This document shows, piece after piece, positions 53,901 through 63,800 of a DNA stretch of 64,000 bases. The notes beneath the pieces are model-generated. The model had not been told where the DNA came from and ran no database searches. It saw nothing but the letters and a program-made list of their open reading frames with translations. The stretch's first letter is position 1. The number at the start of each line of letters is the position of its first letter. This DNA is from Malonomonas rubra DSM 5091 (GTDB taxonomy: Bacteria; Desulfobacterota; Desulfuromonadia; Desulfuromonadales; Geopsychrobacteraceae), in contig NZ_FQZT01000013.1 in NCBI RefSeq assembly GCF_900142125.1, positions 1-64,000 of the forward strand, written 5' to 3'. The position numbers and the translations under genes are program-made.

Positions 53901-56900
53901 CAAGGGCTTGCTCAAGGATGGTATCGGCACAATTGTCGCGTGAGAGCTGGTATTTTGCGCCGCGTGCGCAACTGTAATAATCGATCCCTTCCGGCGGGGT
54001 CGTATCGAACAGGTGCAACTCGCGATAGGGTGTCGCGACAGGCCTGGTCACTTCACAGTGGACGGTTGTCACGCCGCGAAGCTGGATCATGTGGCAGCCG
54101 ATCTCCTGCACAAGTTGTTCAACCTGCTGGCGATCCCCGCCGATGACACATTCTTTGTAAGTGTTGATAATCAACAGGTAGGCGCGATCTTTACCCTGCA
54201 GGTGCCGGCGTACTTTATCCGCGGGAGCGTCGATAATACCGAGAATCCAGTCAACCTTTTTTCCTGGCGGCAGATTCCAGGTTTTCGCTGCAGCTTTGCA
54301 GGCCCCGCCCAGATCCTCGGTAAACAAGGTCGACTTGCTCAGGCGTCGCAGCATGCCGTCCCGTTCCAGCCACGCATTGGATGAAAACAGGCCGGAAGAT
54401 TCGCCGAGACTATAACCGCTGATGGCATCCGGCTCGAGACCGAAGCTGCGAACTAGGTCGCTGATTGCGGTGCAAAGCGCTACATGTGAGATCACCAGCG
54501 CGTTGTGATCCTCATAGATCGGGTCACTCAGCTGTTTGCCCCAGAAATGTTGAGGCTGATATTGGTCGGCCAGATAATCGCTATTCCTGTCTTGCGCGGC
54601 ATAAACTTTCGGCCATTGTGCCGACAGTTCGCGACCCATCCCGGCAAAGTGGTTACCGGACCCGGGAAAAACAAAAGCCAATTTGCCTGCATCGGCCAGA
54701 GGCTGTGGGCTAAAGAACACGCGATCCCGAGCAACTGCCGACAGATTTGGTTGACCGTTTCCTCCCAAAGCTTTATCCGGCTGCTCACTAAGCGATTTTA
54801 TCGCGAAATCGATCTGTTCAGACAATTCCTGGGCAGAACCGGCAACGAAAGTCAGACAAAGCTTGCCGACCGATTTATTGCTCTTATGCCAATGAGCTGC
54901 AAGCCTATCAATGGCCGACATCCTGCTCTGGGCAGCAAATGCTTTGAGCTCGCCTGCTCCGGAAATAAGCTCCGCAACAGCATCGGCCCGTAATGCAAAC
55001 AATCCTTCAGCCAGTTCCCCCAGCGGTCGCACGGAATCTTCGACCGTTGACCCCTCGTAGGCTTCCAGTAAAGCATGCGAACAGCTGCCATCGACACTGA
55101 TCGAGCTCACCAGCGCCTGGCTGCGCCCATCGGCCCGGTTGCGCAACCAGTACTGTGGACCTGCGGGCAAGTTGAACTTGCGTTTACCGCGAATCCATTC
55201 ATAGCGCAGGTTATCGACATTACGCAGCGGCGGCAGAATCTGCCTGTTCAGGCAGAGTGCGGTCTTAACCAGTGATGCCAAGCCGGCAGCCGAACCTGCA
55301 TGGCCAATATCGGCTTTGACGCTGCCAACATAACAGGGAATATTACTCTCCTGCCTACCGAAATACTCACCCAGCACCTGGGCTTCAGTCTGATCTTCCG
55401 AGGTAACGCCACTTCCGGAGGTTTCCAGGTAGCCGACCTGAGACGGGCTGCTTCCCGTGTCGCTGTATAATTTCTGCAATGCAGACAAGTAAGTTGCGGA
55501 ATGAACCTGCGCTTTTTCGGACGAACCACCGACAGCAGTCCCGATACCCTTGATTACAGCATAGATCCGGTCACCATCCTGCTGGGCATCTTCAAGCCGT
55601 TTCAGAACCACGGCGGCAGCGCCTTCACCAACCAGGGTTCCATCAGCACTCTGATCAAAAGGTTTGATTTCCCCTTTGGCAGAAAACGGCATACCTGAGT
55701 GCTGGCCGAGCACCGAACGCAGGTCTCCCGCCATATCAACGGCGCCGACAATCGCCCGGTTGATCGCCCCCTCCTGCAGCGCCCGTACTCCAACTTCAAG
55801 CGCCCGCAAACCGGAATTCTCTTCGCTCGACAGGGTAAAACTGGGACCGCCGACTTTGAACTCTTTGGCGAGACGGCTGGCAACGATACTGCCGAGGGCA
55901 CCCATGACGCGATTCGCCGACAAGGCAGGCCCGGCAGCCCGGCGCAATTCAGCGATCCACCCCTCCAAGTCAGTATCGCTTAAGTTCAGGTCAAGCTCGT
56001 TTGCCCAAGCTTTAGCCAATTTCTGGATGCTCCAGCGAAAGGTGAAGTTGGTCGCGTTAAGATCGAGCCCTGTGCCGATAAAAACACCTGTGAAAAGCTG
56101 ATCTTCGTTGCGCAAACCGGCATCCTGCAACGCTTGGTCAGCGACATCGAGCATCAGCAACTGACGCGGTAGCATCTCGATCAGTTCGGTAGGCGGAATA
56201 CGGAATTTACCCGGGCTGACGGAAGCATCCGGCACAAAAAAGCCCTTGAAGGATTTTTTCAGCCCAGCGACGTCCCGGATCCATTCGCTCTCCTCAGCTC
56301 CCCACCAGTTTTCCGGTGCCGTCGGTTCAATCTGTGCGTCGCCGCCGAAAACCCGCTGTAGAAATTTCTCCAGCGAATCCCAGGGGCCGAAATGCGCCCC
56401 CATGCCGACGATAGCTATCGGTTGGGATTTTTTCCGGCTGGCAGGCAAATAAGCGACTGAACTTTTTGCAGATTGCTGAGGCAGCCACTCTTCGACCAGC
56501 AAATGAGCGTTGATACCACCGAAGCCGAATGCGCTGACCGCTGCCCGCCGCGCACGTCCAGACTTAGGCTGCTGCCAGTTTTTCGTTTGATTCAGGATAC
56601 TGAAGGGACTGTTCTGCATGGCCATTCCGTCGGCCGGCTGTGCGAAGTTAGCCGTCGGTGGCAGAGTCTGATGTTTAAATGCCAACAGGGTCTTCATCAG
56701 AGCGGCAGAACCGGCCGCCGTGAGCAGGTGGCCGATATTCGATTTGACCGACCCGATAACACACTGCTGTCGTTGCCAGCCCTGATCGCCCCACAAAGCT
56801 TTCAAACTGGCAAACTCGACAGCATCACCAACCGGAGTCCCGGTGGCGTGACACTCGATCAGGTCAACATCGCTCGGTTGCCAGCCGGCGGCTTTGTAGG

Positions 56901-57831
56901 CGGAGCGCATCGCCCGCAGCTGGCCTTCGGAAACTGGGGCTAGCAGGCTGCCACCGATATCGTTCGACAGGCCGATACCGCGAATCACCGCGTAAATATG
57001 ATCACCATCGCGAACCGCATCTTCGGTCCGTTTCAGCACAAAGATACCGCAACCCTCACCAACCACCAGGCCGTTGCCATTCTGATCGAAAGGCGAACAG
57101 GTTCCGGTCGGCGACAACGCCCGTAATTGTGAAAATCCCATTTGCGTATAAAGGGAATCGGGACGCGAAAGTCCACCGGTAAGCATGGCATCGGCGCGGC
57201 CGGAGAGCAGTTCATCGACCGCCAGTTTGATGGCGTAAAGGGATGAAGCGCAGGCGGCATCAAGAGTAAAACAGGTGCCACCGAGGCCAAGAGCTTTCGC
57301 CAGCATCCCGGCCGGGAGTCCGGCAACGTAGCGGTTCAGGGGGTTGATCGGACCTTCGATGGAATCGACCGATTTGCCAAGCAGTTTTTCAGCAAAGGTA
57401 CGCCCCAAGTATTCGCGCGCCATGGCCGAGGATTTCTCAGACGGCAACGCAAGGTTGCCGATGATGATGCCGGTGCGGCTGCGGTCTAGCTTATCAGTTT
57501 TGGCATCGGCGAACGCCTGTGAACCGGTGCGCAGCAGCAAACGAAACATCGGGTCGAGCCCGGCAAGAAAATCGGCATCGATATCGATGCCGGGGATATT
57601 TCGCGTATCGTCTTCGTCAGCCAGAAAACAGGCTTTTTTTGAATAAACCTTGTCGGCCGCCCCCACCAGCGGGTCGTAGACCTCATCGACATCGAGCAGC
57701 CAGCGCCCTTGCGGTGGCTCCGTTGCGGTATCAACCCGCTCAACGATGTTCTGCCAGAACTGATCAAGGGTCGGTGATTGTGGGAAGGAACCACCGACCC
57801 CGACTATAGCAACAGACTTTCCGTGCTTCAT
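50905..57831 (-). CDS. PUFA synthase-type subunit: KS-CLF-AT-DH-DH (PfaC with PfaB-like AT)
   Basis: A 2308-residue multidomain synthase. KS (about 1-460) has Cys194 in DAACASS, His328 in HATGT and His368 in NIGH. A second KS-like domain (about 470-900) has SSEENSG (near 669) where the Cys should be, marking a chain-length factor. AT (about 1030-1400) has nucleophile Ser in GYSLGESSG (near 1141). An Ala/Gln-rich linker leads to FabA-type hot-dog domains (about 1535-2308), with CHFVDDRVMPG (near 1830) and AHFYQDPVCPG (near 2210) preceded by two inactive-looking halves. Shewanella PfaC is KS-CLF-DH-DH and PfaB carries the AT; here the AT is inside one chain. The gene starts 2 bp after the PfaA-like stop. 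Confidence 0.92.
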   Translation of the reverse strand: MKHGKSVAIVGVGGSFPQSPTLDQFWQNIVERVDTATEPPQGRWLLDVDEVYDPLVGAADKVYSKKACFLADEDDTRNIPGIDIDADFLAGLDPMFRLLLRTGSQAFADAKTDKLDRSRTGIIIGNLALPSEKSSAMAREYLGRTFAEKLLGKSVDSIEGPINPLNRYVAGLPAGMLAKALGLGGTCFTLDAACASSLYAIKLAVDELLSGRADAMLTGGLSRPDSLYTQMGFSQLRALSPTGTCSPFDQNGNGLVVGEGCGIFVLKRTEDAVRDGDHIYAVIRGIGLSNDIGGSLLAPVSEGQLRAMRSAYKAAGWQPSDVDLIECHATGTPVGDAVEFASLKALWGDQGWQRQQCVIGSVKSNIGHLLTAAGSAALMKTLLAFKHQTLPPTANFAQPADGMAMQNSPFSILNQTKNWQQPKSGRARRAAVSAFGFGGINAHLLVEEWLPQQSAKSSVAYLPASRKKSQPIAIVGMGAHFGPWDSLEKFLQRVFGGDAQIEPTAPENWWGAEESEWIRDVAGLKKSFKGFFVPDASVSPGKFRIPPTELIEMLPRQLLMLDVADQALQDAGLRNEDQLFTGVFIGTGLDLNATNFTFRWSIQKLAKAWANELDLNLSDTDLEGWIAELRRAAGPALSANRVMGALGSIVASRLAKEFKVGGPSFTLSSEENSGLRALEVGVRALQEGAINRAIVGAVDMAGDLRSVLGQHSGMPFSAKGEIKPFDQSADGTLVGEGAAAVVLKRLEDAQQDGDRIYAVIKGIGTAVGGSSEKAQVHSATYLSALQKLYSDTGSSPSQVGYLETSGSGVTSEDQTEAQVLGEYFGRQESNIPCYVGSVKADIGHAGSAAGLASLVKTALCLNRQILPPLRNVDNLRYEWIRGKRKFNLPAGPQYWLRNRADGRSQALVSSISVDGSCSHALLEAYEGSTVEDSVRPLGELAEGLFALRADAVAELISGAGELKAFAAQSRMSAIDRLAAHWHKSNKSVGKLCLTFVAGSAQELSEQIDFAIKSLSEQPDKALGGNGQPNLSAVARDRVFFSPQPLADAGKLAFVFPGSGNHFAGMGRELSAQWPKVYAAQDRNSDYLADQYQPQHFWGKQLSDPIYEDHNALVISHVALCTAISDLVRSFGLEPDAISGYSLGESSGLFSSNAWLERDGMLRRLSKSTLFTEDLGGACKAAAKTWNLPPGKKVDWILGIIDAPADKVRRHLQGKDRAYLLIINTYKECVIGGDRQQVEQLVQEIGCHMIQLRGVTTVHCEVTRPVATPYRELHLFDTTPPEGIDYYSCARGAKYQLSRDNCADTILEQALDTIDYPRVIEQAYADGVRIFIEVGPGNSCSRMIHSILEERPHLARPTCVANQDQASMILRLLAQCLSEGVDVDLSALYGVVAKEEAAPKALIHTQIGGQPFAPPKPVVTKPTVQTRLKAATAPAAAQAVKQIEKTQQEMPPAAELQNPFLQQLTESAAASAQAHETYLQFARTMEQTLAENISLQMSLLQQMAANGEPIPQISPLPVEQAASAPVFARSPVKPIPKVAFDRDMCMEFAIGSVAKMLGPEFAEVDTYPTRVRLPDEPLMLVDRILTVEGEPRSMTSGRVVTEHDVTADRWYLDGGRIPTCVAVEAGQADLFLSGYLGIDFIHKGKAVYRLLDAVVTFHRGLPVVGDTIHYDIKIDHFFRQDQTYLFRFNFEATVNGEPLMSMQNGCAGFFTEEELAAGQGIVHTKLDLMPQPGKLPDDWRELVPMQVESYNEAQIDALYRGDLASCFGAQFANLGLQQPYTMPGGHLKLVDRVVKLDPKGGRYGLGQINAEMDIDPKDWFLTCHFVDDRVMPGTLMYECCMHTLRIFLLRMGWIGEGGQAWCEPVPGVDSGLKCRGQVIESTKTVTYQVSIKELGYRPEPYAIVDALMFADGKPIVEIPNMTCRLTGLDRQQVEALWSGQVAAPVVPKQKQVLYDTDRITAFAIGNPSDAFGEPYKVFDNERKIARLPGPPFQFLDRIVAINGEPWKLVEGVTVEAEYDVPPDAWYFAAGRQPEMPFSVLLETGLQPCGWLAAYLGSALTSDTDLSFRNLDGNALQHRPVTPESGTLTTNVKITRVASSGGMIIQSYDFEIYDKHGPVYTGDTVFGFFSAESLAQQVGVRGAQLYQPTAEDEGRGERFAFPTDAPFPEKKMRMIDEIDLFVAGGGPNKLGYIRGLKQIDPDEWFFKAHFYQDPVCPGSLGLESFLQLLKVAAAKRWGVSASSKFETIALNEKHSWNYRGQIVPSNDQVKVEAVITFADDQQKLLKADGFLSVDGKVIYQLHDFSLRLHP

Positions 57832-57833
57832 GC

Positions 57834-60800
57834 TCAGGCGACTCCCTGCAGCTTATTCCGCTGGAAGCTCTCATTCAGGGAGGCATCGATAACGCACTCG
57901 TAATCTTCAATCCGGGCGATCAGCACACCTGTCAGCGGATCTACAAAATCAACCTCTGCTGTCGCCTTGCTGGCGCTCTGCTCTGTCACTCGGACTCGGA
58001 CTTCGGCTCCCGAGGTCGGGAAACTGTCCTGGTACTGGCGGTAACGGCCGGTGAAGACCGGCAATGAACCGGCTTTGTACTGCTCGAAGCTCCAGAGGAT
58101 CATCATCTGGAAGCTGCTGTCGAGCACCAATGGATCGGCCAGCCAGCTGTTGCGCAGTGGTTGGCTGATCCAACTGTTCGGTTGTGGTGCGGGAGAGACC
58201 AGCGTGCTGATCCCTTCCGCCGCGCAGCCGAGCACTTCTCGGATACCATGGAAGTCCGGGCCGTGAAAGAGGCGATCAGGCTGATAGATTTCGCTGATGG
58301 AACGTGCATAATCTGCCAATTCCAATTTTGCCTCAGCCGGCTTGGATTCCGGCAACTTGCCTGCCAGAACAATCTTCGCCCGGGCGTGAACAACCTGCGT
58401 TCCTTTGGCGGTCACACCAGACAGCTCGACCGGGACCACATGCATGCCATCACTCTTGATCGCTTTACCGGTCATGACTTGAAGATTGTGGCTTTCACCG
58501 TTTTCAATCTTAACGCCGTTGAGAATGCGCAGATCGTTGAAGCCGTGGAAACGCAAGCCTGGATTATTGTGAATCGCACCATGCGCCATCCACTCAACGA
58601 TCACCGCCATCGGCAGCACCGCTTTTCCATCGATGACATGCGATTTAAGAAACGGGTACTGCTCAACCGACAGGTCGAGATCGAAGGCCTTGGAAACATA
58701 GATGTTCTGATGCGATTGCCCCTCTTCTTCAACAGCGTCCGCTTCACCACCCACAATCACCAGCTCGACCGGTCCACCCGGCGGCGTTGAAATTTCCTGC
58801 ACCAGGTAGTCTGCACCGGCTTGCAGGTCGATCACTTCAATTCCTTCCTGCTCGAACACTTTCTTCAATGCCGGCGTCACCATGCCTCCATCCCAAGGAC
58901 CCCAATTGAGGGAAAGTACGCGGCAATCAGGCCGCTGCAGCGCCTGTTGCTGGGCAACCTTATTCAGGATTTCGTTGGCAACAGCGTAATCAATCTGACC
59001 GGTCCGACCGAAACGACCAGTTGAGGACGAGAACATGACCATAAATTTCAGCGCGTCCTCTGCAACCGCTGCCAGCAGTGCGTTCAATCCCTCGATTTTA
59101 GTTGAATAAACACTGGCAAACTGCTCGATTGTCTTATCTTTTATCAAACGGTCTGCGAGAACTCCGGCACCATGAATCAACCCCTTGACCTGGCCGTGCT
59201 GGTTGCGAATTTCGGCGACTGCCTGCGTCACACTATCAGCATTGCGCAGATCAACTGAGCGGTAAATCGCTTTGCCGCCGACCGCCTCTATCCGCTGCAA
59301 AGTGCTGACAACTTCGCGGTTGCTGCTGATCTGTTGATAGCGTTCAGCAACATCACGCGGTTTCAGCGGAGTAACGGCATTGGTAACCAGCGCTTTTTTG
59401 ATCTGCGCTTCATCAGTCAATCCACTGAGCCAATCAGGCTCGGCTTCCGGCAGCGGGCTGCGACCAAGCAGCAGCAGCGTTGCCTTGCTCGCTTCCGCCA
59501 GCTTGATGGCGACTTCAGCAGTCACACCACGAGCACCGCCACTGACAACCACAAGGTCTCCGGCGGCAACCGGCAATTCAAGTGCATCTTTGGAAATCCT
59601 GGTTTCAGTCAGTTTGAGACCGTGCAGCCCCTGCGCCGAGAGACCGATTTCTTGCGGACCATCGGTCAGGAGTGCATTGACAATTTCAGCAGCGGCTTTT
59701 TCTGTCGATTCCAAATCAGTCGCCAGATCGATTGCCTTGCAGGACACTTTCGGCCATTCGTGGCCCGCAGTTTTACTCAATCCGGCCAGACCACCTGAAT
59801 TAACGTCGGTAATTTCATCGCCCGGCTGCAAACCAAAGTGGCCGTTGAGGCGCGAAATGGTGGCAAAGACAGCTGCCGTCTCCTCAGCAGTTGCATTCAA
59901 CCCCGCTTCGGCTTTCTGCAGCAAACGAAATGCTGTCTGAATGAAGCTGTCATCAGTTCCGCCTTGCGGTGCCAGAACCAGCAGTCCAGCCAAATTATCC
60001 GGCACATCCAAATGATCACAATCGGCTGGCTTGATTTTCACCGGTTGCAGATTTTTTGCAGACAATTGACTACAGATAGCATCGGTCAGTTCAGAGCCAT
60101 CATCTGTCACAAGCACCTTCCCAGCTACCGGCATCGGCAGAAGATTGCGATCCGACTTCATCTGTAAAGGAACGACTTTAAGCACTTGACGGCTTATTCC
60201 TGCTGCTGCACCCGGTTCCTCGGTTAAAGCATTCGTTTTTGCGGCAGCGGTTCCGCTTACGCTGGCAAGAAAATCAACAATCTGGCCAACGGTCTGCAAG
60301 GTTCCGAGATGTTCCGGCTTAATCGCCGGTGCGCCCGGCAATTTCTCTTGCAGTGCAGAGAGAATTTCGACCCGCTTGATCGAGTCGATGCCAAGATCAG
60401 TGTCGAGAGCCATCTCAAGCTCCAGCATCTCGACCGGATAACCAGTCTTCTCAGAAATCACCGACAACAGCGTCGTCGCCACCGTGTCCCGATCGATCTG
60501 ACCCAGCTGGGGTGCCACCGGTGCAGTCGTTGTTTTTTTCGGTTGTCCGACTGCCGCCAGATGTTCGACGATCTGCCCAAGAGTCTGCAGCACGCCGAGA
60601 TCTTCCGGCTTGACCGCCGGGGCGTCCGGCAGTTTTTCCTGCAGGGCGGAAAGGATTTCGACCCGTTTGATCGAATCGATACCTAGATCGGTATCAAGGG
60701 CCATTCCCATTTCCAGCATCTCCTGCGGATAGCCGGTTTTCTCGGCAATCACTTCGAGCAGCACAGAGGCGACCTGATCGGCACTGATGCCGGCAGCGGC

Positions 60801-63800
60801 AACAGGGGCTGCAGCAACTGCGGGCATTGCTGAACTCAGGTGCTCAACGATCTGTCCCAGCGTCTGCAATACGCCAAGGTCCTCCGGCTTGACCGCCGGG
60901 GCGTCCGGCAATTTTTCCTGCAAGGCGGAAAGGATTTCGACACGTTTAATCGAATCGATACCTAGATCGGTATCAAGGGCCATTCCCATTTCCAGCATCT
61001 CCTGCGGATAGCCGGTTTTCTCGGCAATCACTTCGAGCAGCACAGAGGCGACCTGATCGGCAGCGATGCCGGCAGCGGCAACAGGGGCCGCAGCAACTGC
61101 GGGCATCGCTGAACTCAGGTGCTCAACGATCTGCCCCAATGTTTGCAACACGCCAAGATCTTCCGGCTTGACTGCCGGGGCTTCCGGCAGTTTTTCCTGC
61201 AGGGCGGAAAGTATTTCGACCCGCTTGATCGAATCAATACCGAGATCGCTGTCGAGAGCCATCTCCATTTCCAGCATCTCAACCGGGTAGCCGGTCTTTT
61301 CCGCGATAACATCGAACAGTACCTGAGCCACCATGCCGTCATCGACTGCGGTAGCAGCCGCAGCGACAACGGCTGCAGCTTGCGGCATCCCCGTATTCAA
61401 ATGCTCGACGATCTGCCCCAGAGTCTGCAGGATGCCGAGATCCTCCGGCTTGACCGCTGGAGCTTCCGGCAACTGTTCTTGCAGCGCGGAAAGAATTTCC
61501 ACCCGTTTGATCGAATCGATACCGAGGTCGGCATCGAGGCTCATCCCCATCTCCAGCATCTCCTGCGGATAGCCGGTTTTCTCAGCAATCACACTGAGCA
61601 GCACATCGGCAACCTTGCCGGAATCAACAGCTGGGACGGCAAAAGTTTCCTGCTGAACAGGCTGCGGAGCCGGAGCTTGTTCAGTAACGACAGGTGCTAC
61701 TACGGGCGGCTGAGCTAGCGGCTGTGGTGGTACCGCAGCGGTCGGAGCCGCGACAAGCGGCTGAGACGACAGTGGAACACCCTGCATCAGGCTGCGCTGC
61801 TGCTCTACCAGGTTGAGGAACGACTTAGTTGCCGATTCCTGCCCTTGGAGGTACTGCTGATGTAAGCGGGAGGTTTGTTCCTGCAGCGACTGCAAAGCCT
61901 GCATGCTCTGCTGGGTCATCAATAATGCCTGCTGTAGTGATGAAGAATCTGTCGTAACCACAGCTGGTTGAGCTTGTGTTGCCGGTGTCGAAGCAACAGG
62001 CTGAGCTGCCGCAGGTTGCGGGGCTGCAACCTGTTGCGATGCTTGCGGTAGTGGCGGGCGTTTTTCCGGCTTCTTGAAATGATTGATACCAAGCAGCTGA
62101 ACCGTCATCCCCTTCTTTTTCGGCGGCAGGTTACGTTGTGCCGCAAGATAGCCCGCATCCCAAAGATTGAGGTCGATATTGCAGCCGAGGCTGCTCAGTT
62201 GTGCCAACACTCGGGCCAGGTCGGCGATACCGGAGCGCTTGCCGTTGGATGAATCAACCGCCAGCGCATGATAATCACGTTCCCCGAGAATCGCTTTAAC
62301 CATACCGGTCAGACGTGCACCCGGGCCGACCTCGACAAAGGTGCGAATGCCGGCTTTGTAGATGTTTTCGATCTCGTTAACGAAGTCTACCGGCTTGGCC
62401 AGTTGCTCGGCCAGCAACTTTTTGGCTTTTGCCGTGTCGGCCGGATAAATTTTCCCGCTGGTGTTGGCATAGACATTTCCCATCGCCTTGCCGAATTTGA
62501 CATCCTCCATCTGCTCGCCGAACGGCACAGCAGCAGCAGCCACCAGCTCGCTGTGAAAAGCAGCTGAGACAGCCAGTTGCTTGCCGCGCATCCCTTTTTG
62601 CTCCAACAGCGCGGCAGCTTTTTCGATTTCAGCGGTCGTGCCGGAGAGGACGGCCTGCTCCGGAGTGTTGCGGTTGGCCAGCACCAGGTCCAGTTTCTGC
62701 TCAGCGAGAAATTTTTCAACATCGGCAAGCGGGGCAGAGACCGCCAGCATCGAGCCACGATCCCCTTCTCCGGCAGCCATCAATTCTCCACGCAGGCGAG
62801 AGAGCCGGTGCAGGTCTTGCTGAGACAGCACCCCAGCGGCGCAGAGAGCTGTCAATTCGCCGTAGCTGTGCCCCGCATAAGCGACAGCCGTCACGCCGAA
62901 CTCAGCCAGTACCGCCCGGGTCGCCAGGCTTACGGCCCCCAGCGCCGGTTGCGCATTCTCGGTTGCGCGCAGATCGATTTCCGTCTGCAGCGCAGCCTCA
63001 TCGTCATAAGTCGGCAACGGGTAGATTTTATCGATCAGCCGTCCAGCTTTATGGTCAGTTGCCTCAAGGTAGCTGTGATCTGCAACTTCCAGTTCAGCCA
63101 AAGCTGAAGGGAACTGCAGCGCCAGGTCTTTGAGCATGCCGGTATACTGTGCTCCCTGTCCCGGAAACAACATCGCCAGGTTACCGGAGGCATCAACCGC
63201 GGAGAAGTAGCTGCCATCCGGGGTGCTCCAGCTGTCCTGATCAGATTTCGTTTCTAGCATGGTCAACGCGGTCTTTTGCTGGGCAGCGCGATTGGTTTTG
63301 TCTTTTTCGATCACCAGTGCCAGACGCATCGGTTGATTTGCATCGAACTTTTCACGACTTTCAGCTGCAGTAAGACGCAACTGGGCCCAATCACTGTCGA
63401 CCGGAAAATCACGCAGAGCAGCCGCAAGACCGCTGCGATCCGCAGCGCTGAAAGCGACGATCTGCACATCTCCATTCCAATCCACGACGGGTATTCCTGA
63501 CGGGTATTCCTCCAGCACGCAGTGGAAGTTGCTGCCGCCGAAACCGAGGGCGCTGACAGCGGCACGACGTGGGTGGCCAGCACGCGGGACCCAAGGTCGC
63601 AGTTCGGTGTTGACATAGAACGGGCTGTCTGCCGCCAGCAAAACATCCTGCGGCTTTTTGACCTTGATGGACGGTGGCAAAACTTTGTGGTGCAACGCCA
63701 ACGCGGCTTTGATAATTCCTGCAGAGCCAGCGGCCGCCTTGGTATGACCGATCTGCGATTTGATCGAACCGATAGCGCAATAAGGAGAGTCAGCACTACC

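Noticed and set aside
60318-61584. Regular repeats that might suggest a CRISPR-like array
   Set aside because: The period of about 280 bp, the in-frame coding and the LGIDSIKR motif show they are ACP domains.
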